Shown: in pieces, positions 51,173 to 61,070 of the stretch
Numbering within the stretch: the stretch's first letter is position 1
How the letters are laid out: every line of letters starts with the position of its first letter
Source of the DNA: Limisalsivibrio acetivorans
GTDB taxonomy: Bacteria; Chrysiogenota; Deferribacteres; Deferribacterales; Geovibrionaceae
Assembly: GCF_000421105.1 (NCBI RefSeq)
Contig: NZ_ATWF01000001.1
Span: 1,499,407 to 1,563,406, forward strand
Length of the DNA: 64,000 nucleotides
Direction of reading: 5' to 3'
Position numbers and translations under genes: made by a program
Notes under the pieces: model-generated
The model's database searches: none
Seen by the model: the letters and a program-made list of their open reading frames with translations, nothing else
What the model was told of the DNA's origin: nothing

Positions 51173-54059
51173 TGAGCCTGTTATCATTTGCTCACCCTGC
51201 GGAGATATTCTTTTTGCAAACAGGAGCCTCTATTCATTAACGGGATTCAGCGATAAGCTTGAGTCCACCAAGGAACTTGGGGAAACCTTTGCGGATGACT
51301 TCCTTAATGAGGCTGGTGAAGCTGATACCTTAAGGGACTACAGCTCGGTAATAATTAATTCATCTGGAAGTGTTCTCATTGTCTCTGTTCATATGGAGAA
51401 GAGGGAGGATATTATCCTGACCCTTGAGAAGTCAGAGGTCAAGCCTCTCCCTCCGGAAGTATCCTATCTGACACTGCTCACCCAGCATGATTCGCTCCTG
51501 TTCGCCGTAACTGTTAACGGTATTATCGAGTATACCTCCTCCGGACTCTCTAAGCTTCTGGGCTATTCGAAGGCGGAGGTGCGGGGGACAAGCTTCAGCG
51601 ATTTCGTGACGGAAGAGAGCAGGCCCCGCATTTCTCTATTTGCAATGGGCACAAAGATGCCTGCACCCACCGTTAGCATAACTACAGAGAGTGGCACCGT
51701 TGAGGCGGCGCTGAATGCCAGCTACGGCGAAGTTAATGGCCGTGTGGCCGCTGTTATAACCGTTAAGCCCTTTGAAGAAGCTCAACAGGAGAAGATGGAG
51801 GAGAATGAGCGTCTTCCGCTTATAAGCATCAATAAAAACACCGGTCTCATAACCAGAGTAAGCCAGGCGGCGGCTCATCAATTCAGTATCAGAGCAGGAG
51901 AAAGTGCGGCAGAGATCTTTCCAGGGTTCAGTACCAGCCTCTTTGAGAGGGCAGGTGAGGTTTCATTATCTCTTAAAACAGCCGAAAGAATCCTGCGGGT
52001 TCACCTTTCTCTGTCCTCAAGCTCGGGTGGTGAACTCACCTTTCTTATCAGGAATATATCAGACAGTAAGTATTCAAAGGCGGCCGCCTCAATGATGGAA
52101 AGGTTTGCCAGGAGCATCAAATCCGCTTCGGGGGTGGGTGAGGTAAGCCTTAATATAATTAGCATTGTAAAGGAGATTCCCTTTGTTAAGTATGCCGGAA
52201 CATACCTGAGAGAGGAGGACGGATCCTACAGGCTGGGTCACCACTTCGGTATATCAGAGAATTTTGCGGTATTAACAGAAACAGTAACCCAGGAGCATCC
52301 GGCTCACAGGTTCCTATCCTTCAAAGACCCTATGATAAACTTCACACACATCGATCCCAGGGTACGAAGCCTTGTGGAAGCCGAATCGATGGAGACGTTG
52401 ATCTCAATCCCCGTTCACCTTGACGGGAAGACCGAGATATCTATCAATCTCGCATCGGATGAATTGTTCGACATCCCCGAGGAGATATTCTACCTTCTCA
52501 AAACCATATCATACGGAGCCGGCTGCGCCCTTAAACGGATAAAAACGGACAAAGGTGAGTTCGGAAGCGACATCTCCGCACTTAAGGAACAGCTCATAAG
52601 GGAAACACGTGAACTGAAGAAGGTGAGTGAAAGCCTTGAGCGAAGCGAAAACACCTTCCGGCAGATGGTGGAACAGACTCCCGAGCCTGTTATCCTCCAC
52701 AGCTTTAGCGGCGGGATTATAATGATTAATGATGCCGCATCGCTGGCTTTGTCCATCAATCCTGGCTCAGTTGAGGGATGGAGCATATACGATCTTAACT
52801 GGAATGCCGATAGAAACGACCTGCAAAAGACATTCCTCCGTCTCCAGCCCGGCCAGCGTACAACGCTGGAGTGCTCTTCGGGAAGCGGGGAGGATGAGCG
52901 GTTGCTGGAATTCAGTATAGGTCTGGTGGATTACGACGATGCCCCCGCCTTTCTACTCATGGGCAGGGATATAACGGAGAAAAGAAGGAGCGAGACACTT
53001 CTGAGGGAACGTGAAAGGCTTTTCAGGCTACTATCAGAGAACTCCCCCGCAGGGCTTTTTATCGCCCAGGATGGTGAGCTGGAATACAGCAACCCGGCCT
53101 TTGAGGCGATGCTGGGCTATGTTCAGGGGGAGCTTAAAGGGGAGACCTTCCCGGAGGGGATAATCGCCGAGAAGGACATCGGTACTCTGCTATCCTCAAT
53201 GGAAAGTGTTTTAACCGGCCGGATGAGGTACAGTGCTTCATCTTTGGAAGCTCTGCACAGGGAGGGTTCCTTTAAAAATCTTCGCATATTCGGCTCTGCC
53301 GGATTCCTAAGCTCCAGACCATGCTTCATCGGTCTTGCCGTTGACATAACCGAGCAGTCTATACAAGAGAGCATGGTTATGCACAAGGCGAAACTTGCTG
53401 CTATGGGTGAGATGCTGGTTAACATCTCCGGACAATGGAAACCCTCACTCAATAAGGTTATCAAAGGGACGGAGGATATGCGCACCCATATCTGCAAGGA
53501 GCCGCCGGATATCAAGTCCCTCTCCGAAACGCTGGAGGAGATGAACCGGATACTTGTTTTTATGGATGAAAGGCTTGAGGATCTTGATACGGTAACCGCA
53601 CCCGACTCAGGTACAGGGCATTTCAACGCCGCAGAGGTTTCCGCAAAAACAGCCGCAGTTGCCGAGAGTATTATGAACAGCAGAGGGATCAGCTTTGTTC
53701 AGGATTTCAGCTTTGACAAGAGGGTAAAGGGGAATCCTTCCCGCTTCTCCCAGGTTCTTATGAATATATTGACCAACGCTGTAAACACCCTTACCGAAAG
53801 GAAAATTACCGAACCAAGGGTTCAAATAGAAACCTTTTCGCTGGATGGCAGCATCGCCGTAAGGATATCCGATAACGGCGGCGGTGTGCACGAGAAAGAC
53901 TTTAACAAGATATTCGAACCTTACTACTCCGGCAGCGGAGACTCCCACGGGCTCGGTCTTTATATAGCCAAAAGGATCATTGAAAAGGATATGGACGGCC
54001 TCCTCCATGTTAGAAATGACAGCAGGGGAGCTGTTTTTACCATAGTCCTTCGGAGCTGA
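51132..54059 (+). CDS. multi-PAS/GAF sensor protein with kinase domain lacking the phospho-acceptor His
   Basis: About 975 residues if started at ATA 51132, eight bases after GAGGGG. The first later start is TTG 51159, without a properly spaced ribosome site, and the open frame extends back to 50997. Two to three PAS-like domains are followed by a GAF domain, coiled coil, two more PAS domains, a HisKA-like segment and an ATPase domain. The H-box normally reads IAHQW in this type. Here it is NISGQWKPSLN, with Gly767 in place of His. The ATPase boxes (NILTNAVNTL, DNGGG, HGLGLYI) look intact. It is soluble, and is first of three nearly abutting genes. Confidence 0.85.
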   Translation: MDTRTALKALELVDEPVIICSPCGDILFANRSLYSLTGFSDKLESTKELGETFADDFLNEAGEADTLRDYSSVIINSSGSVLIVSVHMEKREDIILTLEKSEVKPLPPEVSYLTLLTQHDSLLFAVTVNGIIEYTSSGLSKLLGYSKAEVRGTSFSDFVTEESRPRISLFAMGTKMPAPTVSITTESGTVEAALNASYGEVNGRVAAVITVKPFEEAQQEKMEENERLPLISINKNTGLITRVSQAAAHQFSIRAGESAAEIFPGFSTSLFERAGEVSLSLKTAERILRVHLSLSSSSGGELTFLIRNISDSKYSKAAASMMERFARSIKSASGVGEVSLNIISIVKEIPFVKYAGTYLREEDGSYRLGHHFGISENFAVLTETVTQEHPAHRFLSFKDPMINFTHIDPRVRSLVEAESMETLISIPVHLDGKTEISINLASDELFDIPEEIFYLLKTISYGAGCALKRIKTDKGEFGSDISALKEQLIRETRELKKVSESLERSENTFRQMVEQTPEPVILHSFSGGIIMINDAASLALSINPGSVEGWSIYDLNWNADRNDLQKTFLRLQPGQRTTLECSSGSGEDERLLEFSIGLVDYDDAPAFLLMGRDITEKRRSETLLRERERLFRLLSENSPAGLFIAQDGELEYSNPAFEAMLGYVQGELKGETFPEGIIAEKDIGTLLSSMESVLTGRMRYSASSLEALHREGSFKNLRIFGSAGFLSSRPCFIGLAVDITEQSIQESMVMHKAKLAAMGEMLVNISGQWKPSLNKVIKGTEDMRTHICKEPPDIKSLSETLEEMNRILVFMDERLEDLDTVTAPDSGTGHFNAAEVSAKTAAVAESIMNSRGISFVQDFSFDKRVKGNPSRFSQVLMNILTNAVNTLTERKITEPRVQIETFSLDGSIAVRISDNGGGVHEKDFNKIFEPYYSGSGDSHGLGLYIAKRIIEKDMDGLLHVRNDSRGAVFTIVLRS

Positions 54060-54060
54060 C

Positions 54061-55092
54061 ATGGATAAAAATATTATAGATGAATTCAACCTCAGATTTA
54101 AGGATATCCCGTTGGCCGCCGCACTCAGTAGGAGGGGTAGTTGTTTCGAAGCGGTCAACGCCGCCTTTTGCTCACTTCTGGGCTACAAAGAGGATGAACT
54201 TACAGCCCTCAGGCCTTCGGATATCTCTCACCCGGGGGATTATAAAAGGGAAGTTGAACGGATTATCAACATGAAACAGAACGAAGAAGAGAGCCTGCGC
54301 TTGGACAAGAGATACATCCATCGCAGAGGGGATATTATACACTGCCGCTGTGTTTTTTTCCCCTTCGGCAGCGAAGGGCATGTTGCCGGCCTAATAGAGG
54401 ATTACTCAGGAATCATTGACGAATACCGAAGCTCTAATTCAGAGATGGATAAACTCAAACGCTCAGACAGCGTAAAATCCTCCCTCATCTCCGGAATAGC
54501 GAAGGAGTTGAGGGAGCCTCTGCATATGATACTGAGCTACTCAGCCTTTGGTATAGAACGTCTGGACAAGGTTTCGTCCGAAAAAATAAGAAGGTACTTC
54601 AAAAACATCGATTCCGCGGCAAAGGATATTCTCAGGTTCTCCAACGAGCTCTTTGATCTGGGTACACTAAGCCTTTTCGAAAAGCTGGAGACTGGAACTG
54701 CGGATATATATGGCGCAGTTATGAAGTCGGTCGATGAAACAACCGATAACTATCCCGGGTTTGTGCTGGACATAGAGCGCCCTCCAGGCGAGGTAACCGG
54801 TGTGGTGTGTGATTCTGCAAAGCTTGAGAGGATCGTTACCATACTGCTCGATAACGCCGCCTCCTTAAGTGGCGAGAAGAAGAGGTGCAGGGCTGAAATA
54901 GAAAAAGACCCGGAGAACGATACACGCATCATTTTAAGCTTTCGATCACCTAAATGTCTGGAATCCATGTCATATGTAGAACTCACAGAGATGATAGCCC
55001 GCGATACCGTCGAAAGGATGGGGGGGTGGCTTGAAACGGAAACATCCGGCGGGGAATATATCCAAAGGATTATACTGAACAGAGTGTTATAG
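54061..55092 (+). CDS. PAS-domain pseudokinase
   Basis: 343 residues: a PAS domain (about 10-125), a HisKA-like helix pair and a remnant ATPase domain. The H-box SHELRTPL reads AKELREPL, with Lys148 for the phospho-acceptor His. The N-box is recognisable (ILLDNAASLS), but no DxGxG or G2 Gly-rich loop follows (LSFRSPKCLESMSYVEL), so ATP binding is doubtful. It starts two bases after the preceding stop. The domain is probably used for binding or dimerisation rather than catalysis. Confidence 0.82.
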   Translation: MDKNIIDEFNLRFKDIPLAAALSRRGSCFEAVNAAFCSLLGYKEDELTALRPSDISHPGDYKREVERIINMKQNEEESLRLDKRYIHRRGDIIHCRCVFFPFGSEGHVAGLIEDYSGIIDEYRSSNSEMDKLKRSDSVKSSLISGIAKELREPLHMILSYSAFGIERLDKVSSEKIRRYFKNIDSAAKDILRFSNELFDLGTLSLFEKLETGTADIYGAVMKSVDETTDNYPGFVLDIERPPGEVTGVVCDSAKLERIVTILLDNAASLSGEKKRCRAEIEKDPENDTRIILSFRSPKCLESMSYVELTEMIARDTVERMGGWLETETSGGEYIQRIILNRVL

Positions 55093-55093
55093 G

Positions 55094-56524
55094 ATGAGCA
55101 GAAAAGAAACGATACTGATCGCCGGCGGCAGCATGGTGGAAAGGGAGATACTTGAGGAAACACTTGGGGAAGAGTTTCACGTTCTTCAAAGCAGTGGTTA
55201 CTCTGAAGCGGTAGAGCTGTGCTCCCGTGAGAATCCGCTCCTGATACTGGCGGATATCGATCGGGGAATAGAGCAGAGTGCGGAGCTTTTCAGCCGTCTG
55301 AAAAAGAACCGGGTTACAGCGGATACCCCGCTTATTGCGCTCACTGCATCCTCAATGCCCGATGATAAGCTGTTGATATACCGCTCTGGTGCTGATGACT
55401 GCATTATCAAGCCCTATACATCCGAAGAGATACGGATAAAGCTATCCCTTTTCAATACAAGGACTCCCCAATGTATGAACGGATATACCCTTGATACTAA
55501 GGAAGGAATAATGAATCTCTCCTCTCCGTGGAAGAGTTTGCTCGGTATATCACCATCAAGAAAATCTGCGGATGTTGAAACATTGCGGATGATGATGGAT
55601 GAAAAAGAGAGGGACTTTCACCTTAAACATCACGAAAAGGCTCTCAGAGACAGGTTTTCCTCCATGGAGTATACCCTCGAAGTATCAGGAGAGTTTATCA
55701 ATGTTTTTGAATCTGCCAGGAGCTTTTCCGATGATGGGGTTCTTTACTGCTCAATGGGGGATATAACTCATCTATGCAGGAGGATTGAGGGGCTTAAAGG
55801 GGAGAACTCTTTCTACGAAGGGATACTGGAAGAGCTCCCTATGCTTGTCTCTGCAAGGGATGAAACGGGGAGGTACAGATACGTTAACAAAGCCTTCATG
55901 GAGTTCACCGGTAAAAAAACCGAGGAGCTCTACGGAAGATACCCCGAAGAGGCATGGAGCAGAGAGATCTCGCTTATCCATATGCGTGCGGACAGGGAGC
56001 TGCTGGAGAAGAAGGAGCCTCTCGAGTACGAAGCGGGATACCCTTACAAAGATGGCTCCTCAAGGACTGTTTTTTGTCATAAAGCCCTGGTGCCATACAA
56101 CAAAGGCAGAAGTGCAATGATAAACTCTGTTTTTGATCTTACAAACTTCCGCACTGCTGAAAAGCTGAACACGGACATCAAGGCGATGGCCGCCTCCTCC
56201 AGAGGGATAAGCAAAACGCTTGATTCCATAATACTCCCCGCTGCTTTCATATCCAGCCAGGGTCATATACTCCATTCTAACATGCTCATGGAGGCGGCTT
56301 TCCGCAAAGGAAGCGTTATTAGGGGTTCTGAGATTGCAAATCTGTTCGATGGGAACGAAAAGAAGAAGGTTCAGCAGATCCTTGACTTGGAGAAGACGGG
56401 CTATGCGATGACCTCCATAAGCTCGGGCTCACGCAGGAGTGCGCACTTCACCTTCATAAGCGATAAGGACAACGTATTCGAAGGCTTTATCGTGTCCTTC
56501 TCCGAGGAGGAGAGGGCTAGATAA
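55094..56524 (+). CDS. pseudo-receiver protein with PAS domains
   Basis: 476 residues. Residues 5-118 form a receiver fold (ETILIAGGSMVEREILEETL ... PLIALTASSMPDDKL ... GADDCIIKPYTSEEI). Asp54, Thr84 and Lys106 remain, but the Mg2+-binding acidic pair is replaced by Gly11-Gly12. Three PAS-like regions follow; the best (about 245-355) includes DETGRYRYVNKAFMEFTGKK. There is no output or DNA-binding domain. It begins two bases after the previous gene, completing a three-gene unit. Its end overlaps a small minus-strand frame by 8 nt. Confidence 0.8.
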   Translation: MSRKETILIAGGSMVEREILEETLGEEFHVLQSSGYSEAVELCSRENPLLILADIDRGIEQSAELFSRLKKNRVTADTPLIALTASSMPDDKLLIYRSGADDCIIKPYTSEEIRIKLSLFNTRTPQCMNGYTLDTKEGIMNLSSPWKSLLGISPSRKSADVETLRMMMDEKERDFHLKHHEKALRDRFSSMEYTLEVSGEFINVFESARSFSDDGVLYCSMGDITHLCRRIEGLKGENSFYEGILEELPMLVSARDETGRYRYVNKAFMEFTGKKTEELYGRYPEEAWSREISLIHMRADRELLEKKEPLEYEAGYPYKDGSSRTVFCHKALVPYNKGRSAMINSVFDLTNFRTAEKLNTDIKAMAASSRGISKTLDSIILPAAFISSQGHILHSNMLMEAAFRKGSVIRGSEIANLFDGNEKKKVQQILDLEKTGYAMTSISSGSRRSAHFTFISDKDNVFEGFIVSFSEEERAR

Positions 56525-56633
56525 CCCTTTTCAGAATCATGTACAGGATAATGAGAAGAAACTGGGCGTAAATAATTACGCCCAGTAGATTCATGTTATC
56601 CTTCTTTATAAATTTCTTAAACCTTTCCAGCAT
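56517..56633 (-). CDS. possible 38-residue membrane protein downstream of the chemoreceptor
   Basis: ATG 56633 to stop 56517. The product starts MLERFKKFIKKDNMNLLGV and has one hydrophobic helix (about 15-33) ending in KRVI. A weak AGGT precedes the start. The frame also contains a 10-bp hairpin (56562-56585) that may be the chemoreceptor terminator, so the ORF could be incidental. Confidence 0.35.
   Translation of the reverse strand: MLERFKKFIKKDNMNLLGVIIYAQFLLIILYMILKRVI
56562..56585 (-). terminator. hairpin downstream of the heme chemoreceptor gene
   Basis: CTGGGCGTAA and TTACGCCCAG pair around a 4-base loop; on the minus strand TTTCTTCTC follows. It also stands 38 bases past the convergent pseudo-receiver gene, so it may serve both strands. 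Confidence 0.5.
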
Positions 56634-56642
56634 ATCTACCTG

Positions 56643-58358
56643 TTATATATTGAACTTGCTCACCGTGGACTGCAGGTCAGAGGCAAGCTTGCTTAGCTGT
56701 TCCACTGCGGCTGCTGTCTCCTGTGATGCGAGGGAATTCTCGCCAGCAATATTGGAGATATTCTCGATACTCTCCGCCATCATGCCCATGGCGCTCGCCT
56801 GCTCATCGGTGGCCTTTGCGATCTGCTCGACCTCAGAGGACACAGACTCCACATTTTCCTTAATCACATCAAGGGCCTGTCTCGCCTCTCCAGCTTTGAC
56901 CTTACCCTGTTCCACCTGCTCGACACCTTCATGCATGCCCGCAACAGCTCCGCCTGTATCAGCCTGGATGCCCTGGATCATATCAGCGATCTCCTGGGTG
57001 GCCTTAACGGTTTTCTCAGCCAGCTTGCGAACTTCATCGGCCACGACTGCAAATCCCCTTCCGTGCTCACCAGCTCTGGCCGCTTCAATGGCGGCGTTAA
57101 GCGCAAGAAGGTTTGTCTGGTCGGCTATATCATCGATTACCTGAATGATCTGGCCTATCTGTTCGCTCGACTCGCCAAGCTTGCGTACGGTTTCGGAAGC
57201 ATCCTCAACGGTTCTTGCAATCTCCTCCATCATATCTCTGGTTTCATCCACAAGGGCGTGCCCCTGCACAACGGATTCCCTCGCCTCGTTGGCACTGCGG
57301 GAAACGCTTCCGGCATTATCGGCAACCTCGGCCACCGTAGCGTTAACCTCCTCCACTGCCGATGCGGTACTTGCAACCTGCTCAGCCTGATCCGTTGCAC
57401 CTTTGGCGATGGTTTCCGCATTGCTCGAGAGCTCTGCGGAGGTGGAGGCGAGGCTGTCTATACTGTCCACTACGGTACGAAGGGCGTTACTGCTGGCATC
57501 CACCATACGGTTAACGGCCCTTCCAAGCTCACCAACCTCATCACTGGAACCGGCTTCAACGCTGACGGTGTAGTCACCCTCGGCTATCTTTTCGAAGACC
57601 TTGCCCATAGCCTCCAGCCTGCGGAAGATGAAGCGGCTGTTTATAAGGTAAAGTATTATAATAATTGCGATGGTTGCGGGGAGCATTATCATAAGCTGCT
57701 GTATAAGTCCCTTATGGATGGCCGCAAAGACGGGTGCTGTGGGGAGAAAGACCTCGAAGGCTCCATGTATCTCACCAGCTCTCCAGTTTTCCATCTTTGT
57801 CCCTGTGGGGTCTCGTCCATCATCACGCCCCCAGTACTCGGAGGATCTGGCGGGGTCACCGTGGCATGTCTCGCACTCGGTCGTCAGCCTGATAGCCTTG
57901 AAGTACCGAAGCATGCCTGATTTCTTATCGTGCACAGTATATTCGGGAGTGGTCCCTGAGCCGGTATCGAGCTCCTTGAGTTTATTAAGTACTTCGGATT
58001 CAATGGCATCTGGTTCGTTTTTCGGATTCCTTGGAGATACTTTGGGAACTTTGAACTTAAGGCCAGCCTCTTCGGACTTAAGCTCCATAACTGTTATGGA
58101 AGCAATAATAGGAACGGTGAGAAGGAACTTATCCACGTCCTCCCTCGCCTCTTCCATATCAAAAACACCTTCGTTAAGCTGTTTTGCTCCCCATTGTCTG
58201 ACACCTTCGGAGGCAAGCACAAAGCTTCTCGCCCTCTCAAATTCAGCTTCAAACATATGCTCTTTTGTCAGAAAGTAGTTGAATACAAGGATTGCACCAA
58301 CACCTAAACTCACAATCAAAGCCACGAGAATAGCTATCTTTGCATTAAGCTTCATCAA
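56643..58358 (-). CDS. methyl-accepting chemotaxis protein with periplasmic c-type heme domain
   Basis: 571 residues. A membrane helix (about 8-30) is followed by a periplasmic sensor of the Tll0287-like/DUF3365 type. It contains Cys162-Glu-Thr-Cys165-His166 (ECETCHGDP), a c-type heme attachment site. Then come a second membrane helix (about 215-237), a HAMP domain and a full MCP signalling domain ([37 protein letters not shown]). It probably directs movement in response to redox state or a heme ligand such as NO or CO. No CheR pentapeptide at the C-terminus (SKFNI). Confidence 0.92.
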   Translation of the reverse strand: MMKLNAKIAILVALIVSLGVGAILVFNYFLTKEHMFEAEFERARSFVLASEGVRQWGAKQLNEGVFDMEEAREDVDKFLLTVPIIASITVMELKSEEAGLKFKVPKVSPRNPKNEPDAIESEVLNKLKELDTGSGTTPEYTVHDKKSGMLRYFKAIRLTTECETCHGDPARSSEYWGRDDGRDPTGTKMENWRAGEIHGAFEVFLPTAPVFAAIHKGLIQQLMIMLPATIAIIIILYLINSRFIFRRLEAMGKVFEKIAEGDYTVSVEAGSSDEVGELGRAVNRMVDASSNALRTVVDSIDSLASTSAELSSNAETIAKGATDQAEQVASTASAVEEVNATVAEVADNAGSVSRSANEARESVVQGHALVDETRDMMEEIARTVEDASETVRKLGESSEQIGQIIQVIDDIADQTNLLALNAAIEAARAGEHGRGFAVVADEVRKLAEKTVKATQEIADMIQGIQADTGGAVAGMHEGVEQVEQGKVKAGEARQALDVIKENVESVSSEVEQIAKATDEQASAMGMMAESIENISNIAGENSLASQETAAAVEQLSKLASDLQSTVSKFNI

Positions 58359-58489
58359 TAACCCCCTAAGGTTGTCTTAATTAAATCTACACCACATGGT
58401 GCAGGAAAGCAAAAGAAATCAATCTGCTGAAACTGCCTAACTTTCAGTTACTCAAACATTATATTGATATTCCATACCATAAAATGAAA

Positions 58490-58520
58490 TCCCCGGGAAA
58501 TCCGGAAGGAAACCCGGGGA
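58490..58520 (-). terminator. terminator after leuA
   Basis: Minus-strand stem TCCCCGGG/CCCGGGGA with a 15-base loop, followed by TTTCATTTTA, 24 bases beyond the leuA stop. Confidence 0.75.
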
Positions 58521-58543
58521 ATTATTTATTCATAGTTCAATTA

Positions 58544-60100
58544 CTAAACTCCCTTATCGGCCACCTTTTCCGCCTTCTGGTCCTTTCTGGAGAGATAGCG
58601 GTTCATGGCATTGAGATAAGCTTCTGCACTGGCAACGACAACGTCCGTTGAGGAACCTCTGCCTGTAACATCGTATCCGCACTCTTCGAACTCGGCTGAT
58701 ACCACGACCTCACCCTGGGCATCCTTACCCTCGGTTACGGCGTTTATACGGTAGCTCTTAAGCCTGCCGGCTATATCTGCGATACGCTCGATCGCCTTGA
58801 AGCATGCATCCACAGGCCCGTCACCGATGGAGGCATCGGTAACAGTTACGCCGTCGCCGTTGGAGAGCTGTACGGTGGCGGTGGGAATGGCGGAGTTACC
58901 GCTGGAGAAGCTTACGCTGCCGAGGGTGTAGAACTCCTTGCCACCCTTGAACTGCTGTTCGATGAGGGTTTCAAGATCTTCGTCATAAACCTCTTTCTTC
59001 TTGTCCGCAAGCTCCTTGAACTTGTTGTAAGCCTTCTCGATCTGATCCTTTTCAAGGGTGAAACCGAGGTCCTCGATACGCTTAACAAGGGCGTGTCTGC
59101 CAGAGTGCTTGCCGAGAACAAGGGCGTTTGAGGGATAGCCCACACTTTCGGGGGTCATGATCTCATAGGTGGTTCTGTTCTTGAGAACGCCGTCCTGATG
59201 GATCCCCGCTTCATGGGCAAATGCGTTCTTACCCACAATCGCCTTGTTCGGCTGAACTCCGACTCCTGTGATGGATGTGAGCAGGCGGCTGGTTCTGTAA
59301 ATCTCTTTAGTGTTCACACCGAGCTCGATGTCATCGAAAAGGTCCTTACGGGTGTTTATGGCCATAACAACCTCTTCGAGGGAGGCGTTTCCGGCACGCT
59401 CACCGATACCGTTCACAGTACATTCGATCTGGGTCGCTCCCGCCTTAACGGCAGCGATGGAGTTTGCAACCGCCAGCCCGAGGTCGTTGTGGCAGTGGAC
59501 GCTTATCCTTGCCTTATCAACGTTGGGAACCTTGTTCATGATCGTGGAGATAACCTTCTCGAACTCCATGGGAACCGTATAGCCCACTGTGTCAGGTATG
59601 TTTACTGTGCTTGCGCCGGCATTGATAACCGTCTCCACAACCTTGCAGAGGAAATCGAGGTCACTGCGGATGGCGTCCTCTGCGCTGAACTCCACATCCT
59701 CACAGAGGTTTCTGGCGAACTTTACAGAATCTTCGGCTATCTGCAGAACCTCTTCGGGTGATTTCTTGAGCTTGTGTTCCATGTGGATGTTGCTGGTGGC
59801 GATGAAGGTGTGGATGCGAGGGCGAACGGCATGCTTAAGAGCATCCCAGCCCACCTCGATATCCTTTTTGTTTGCACGGCAGAGCCCTGCCACAGCAGAG
59901 TTTTTCACTGTCTGGGCAACCTTTGATACAGCCTCAAAATCGCCGGGGGATGATATGGGAAAGCCCGCCTCCATAACGTCCACGCCAAGTTTCTCAAGCT
60001 GGATTGCCATACGGAGCTTCTCATCCACGTTCATGCTGAATCCGGGTGCCTGTTCGCCGTCTCTCAAAGTTGTGTCAAAAACCATTATCTTTCTGCTCAT
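58544..60100 (-). CDS. leuA: 2-isopropylmalate synthase
   Basis: 518 residues from ATG 60100, which has GGAGG with six-base spacing; a longer frame to 60148 adds an unrelated tail. First committed step of leucine synthesis: acetyl-CoA plus 2-oxoisovalerate. The catalytic [15 protein letters not shown] motif, the [13 protein letters not shown] metal-binding segment, [15 protein letters not shown] and the C-terminal leucine-binding regulatory domain ([13 protein letters not shown]) are present. A terminator just upstream (60251-60283) suggests an independent promoter, possibly TTGACG near 60170. Confidence 0.96.
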   Translation of the reverse strand: MSRKIMVFDTTLRDGEQAPGFSMNVDEKLRMAIQLEKLGVDVMEAGFPISSPGDFEAVSKVAQTVKNSAVAGLCRANKKDIEVGWDALKHAVRPRIHTFIATSNIHMEHKLKKSPEEVLQIAEDSVKFARNLCEDVEFSAEDAIRSDLDFLCKVVETVINAGASTVNIPDTVGYTVPMEFEKVISTIMNKVPNVDKARISVHCHNDLGLAVANSIAAVKAGATQIECTVNGIGERAGNASLEEVVMAINTRKDLFDDIELGVNTKEIYRTSRLLTSITGVGVQPNKAIVGKNAFAHEAGIHQDGVLKNRTTYEIMTPESVGYPSNALVLGKHSGRHALVKRIEDLGFTLEKDQIEKAYNKFKELADKKKEVYDEDLETLIEQQFKGGKEFYTLGSVSFSSGNSAIPTATVQLSNGDGVTVTDASIGDGPVDACFKAIERIADIAGRLKSYRINAVTEGKDAQGEVVVSAEFEECGYDVTGRGSSTDVVVASAEAYLNAMNRYLSRKDQKAEKVADKGV

Positions 60101-60250
60101 TGTATTCCTCCGATTATTTTTATCTTTATATTTAAAACATTCTGCCAATTTGTTCTGTAATCGTCAAAGTATAAACGGCTTCATAGCCTATCTACCCCCT
60201 ATTTCTATCATCTCTGTCCCTTTCTAAGGGAAATTTTCTGCATTTATCCA

Positions 60251-60283
60251 TAAAAAAAGCCCCTTTCCTTAAGGAAAGGGGCT
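60251..60283 (-). terminator. terminator after pssA
   Basis: A perfect 26-base palindrome (AGCCCCTTTCC, TTAA, complement) followed on the minus strand by seven T residues. It separates psd-pssA from leuA, unless it acts as a leader attenuator for leuA. Confidence 0.9.
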
Positions 60284-60316
60284 CTTGAAACCTGTTTAGA
60301 CTATATAGACTCTTTT

Positions 60317-61048
60317 CTATATATTCTGCGCCTCTTCCTCAAGGTGTAGTCGATTCTTCCTGAATAGAACATAGATTAGGCCGCTTAGGGCATAACCTAG
60401 GGATAGTAGGAATAGGAAAACCTCGGGGTACAGGCCTAGTACGAATATGATGAGAACAACGCCCACAAGGGTATTAAAAGGCTTTGAGCTTATGCCTTCA
60501 ATGTTTTTAAAGCTGTAGTATGGGATATTGCTCACCATGAGAAAGCCCACGATATAGATCATGAACGTGAACCAGAGGGGTACTTCGATGCTTGAAGGAT
60601 CCCCGAATATATGATTGGCAAAGAGCACGCTTGTAACGATAACACCCGCAGCCGCAGGGCTGGGGAGACCGATAAAGAACTTGCTGCTGAGCCTTTTGGT
60701 CTGCACATTGAAGCGGGCAAGCCGGAGTGCGGCGCACGCTATGAAGAGGAAGGCGGCCATCCAGCCGAGTCTTCCGTAGGGCTTGAGTGCCCATTGATAA
60801 ACGAGGAGTGCCGGAGCAACGCCGAAGGAAACGAGATCCGCCAGAGAATCGAGCTGAATGCCGAAGTCGCTGGAGGCGTTCAATATTCGGGCTACCTTAC
60901 CGTCCATTCCGTCGAAGAGGAAGGCGAGCAGGGTTGCATAGGCGGCTATGACATACTCTCCGTTCAGGGTCGCAACAATACTGTAGAAACCGCTGAAAAG
61001 ACCGAGAAGAGTAATAATGTTGGGGAAAACCAACGTCTTTTTCATCAT
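60317..61048 (-). CDS. pssA: CDP-diacylglycerol-serine O-phosphatidyltransferase
   Basis: 243 residues, six to eight membrane helices. The CDP-alcohol phosphatidyltransferase motif is clear: DGMDGKVARILNASSDFG followed by QLDSLADLVSFG. Makes phosphatidylserine in the inner membrane. It follows psd, which uses its product, by 22 bases, so the pair provides phosphatidylethanolamine. Confidence 0.95.
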   Translation of the reverse strand: MMKKTLVFPNIITLLGLFSGFYSIVATLNGEYVIAAYATLLAFLFDGMDGKVARILNASSDFGIQLDSLADLVSFGVAPALLVYQWALKPYGRLGWMAAFLFIACAALRLARFNVQTKRLSSKFFIGLPSPAAAGVIVTSVLFANHIFGDPSSIEVPLWFTFMIYIVGFLMVSNIPYYSFKNIEGISSKPFNTLVGVVLIIFVLGLYPEVFLFLLSLGYALSGLIYVLFRKNRLHLEEEAQNI

Positions 61049-61070
61049 AACCTGAGCCTGCCCTCCTTAT

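Noticed and set aside
60101-60250. Leader peptide or T-box for leuA
   Set aside because: The only short ORF (MKPFIL) has no leucine run and a poor ribosome site, and I find no T-box core. The hairpin at 60251-60283 is better explained as the pssA terminator.
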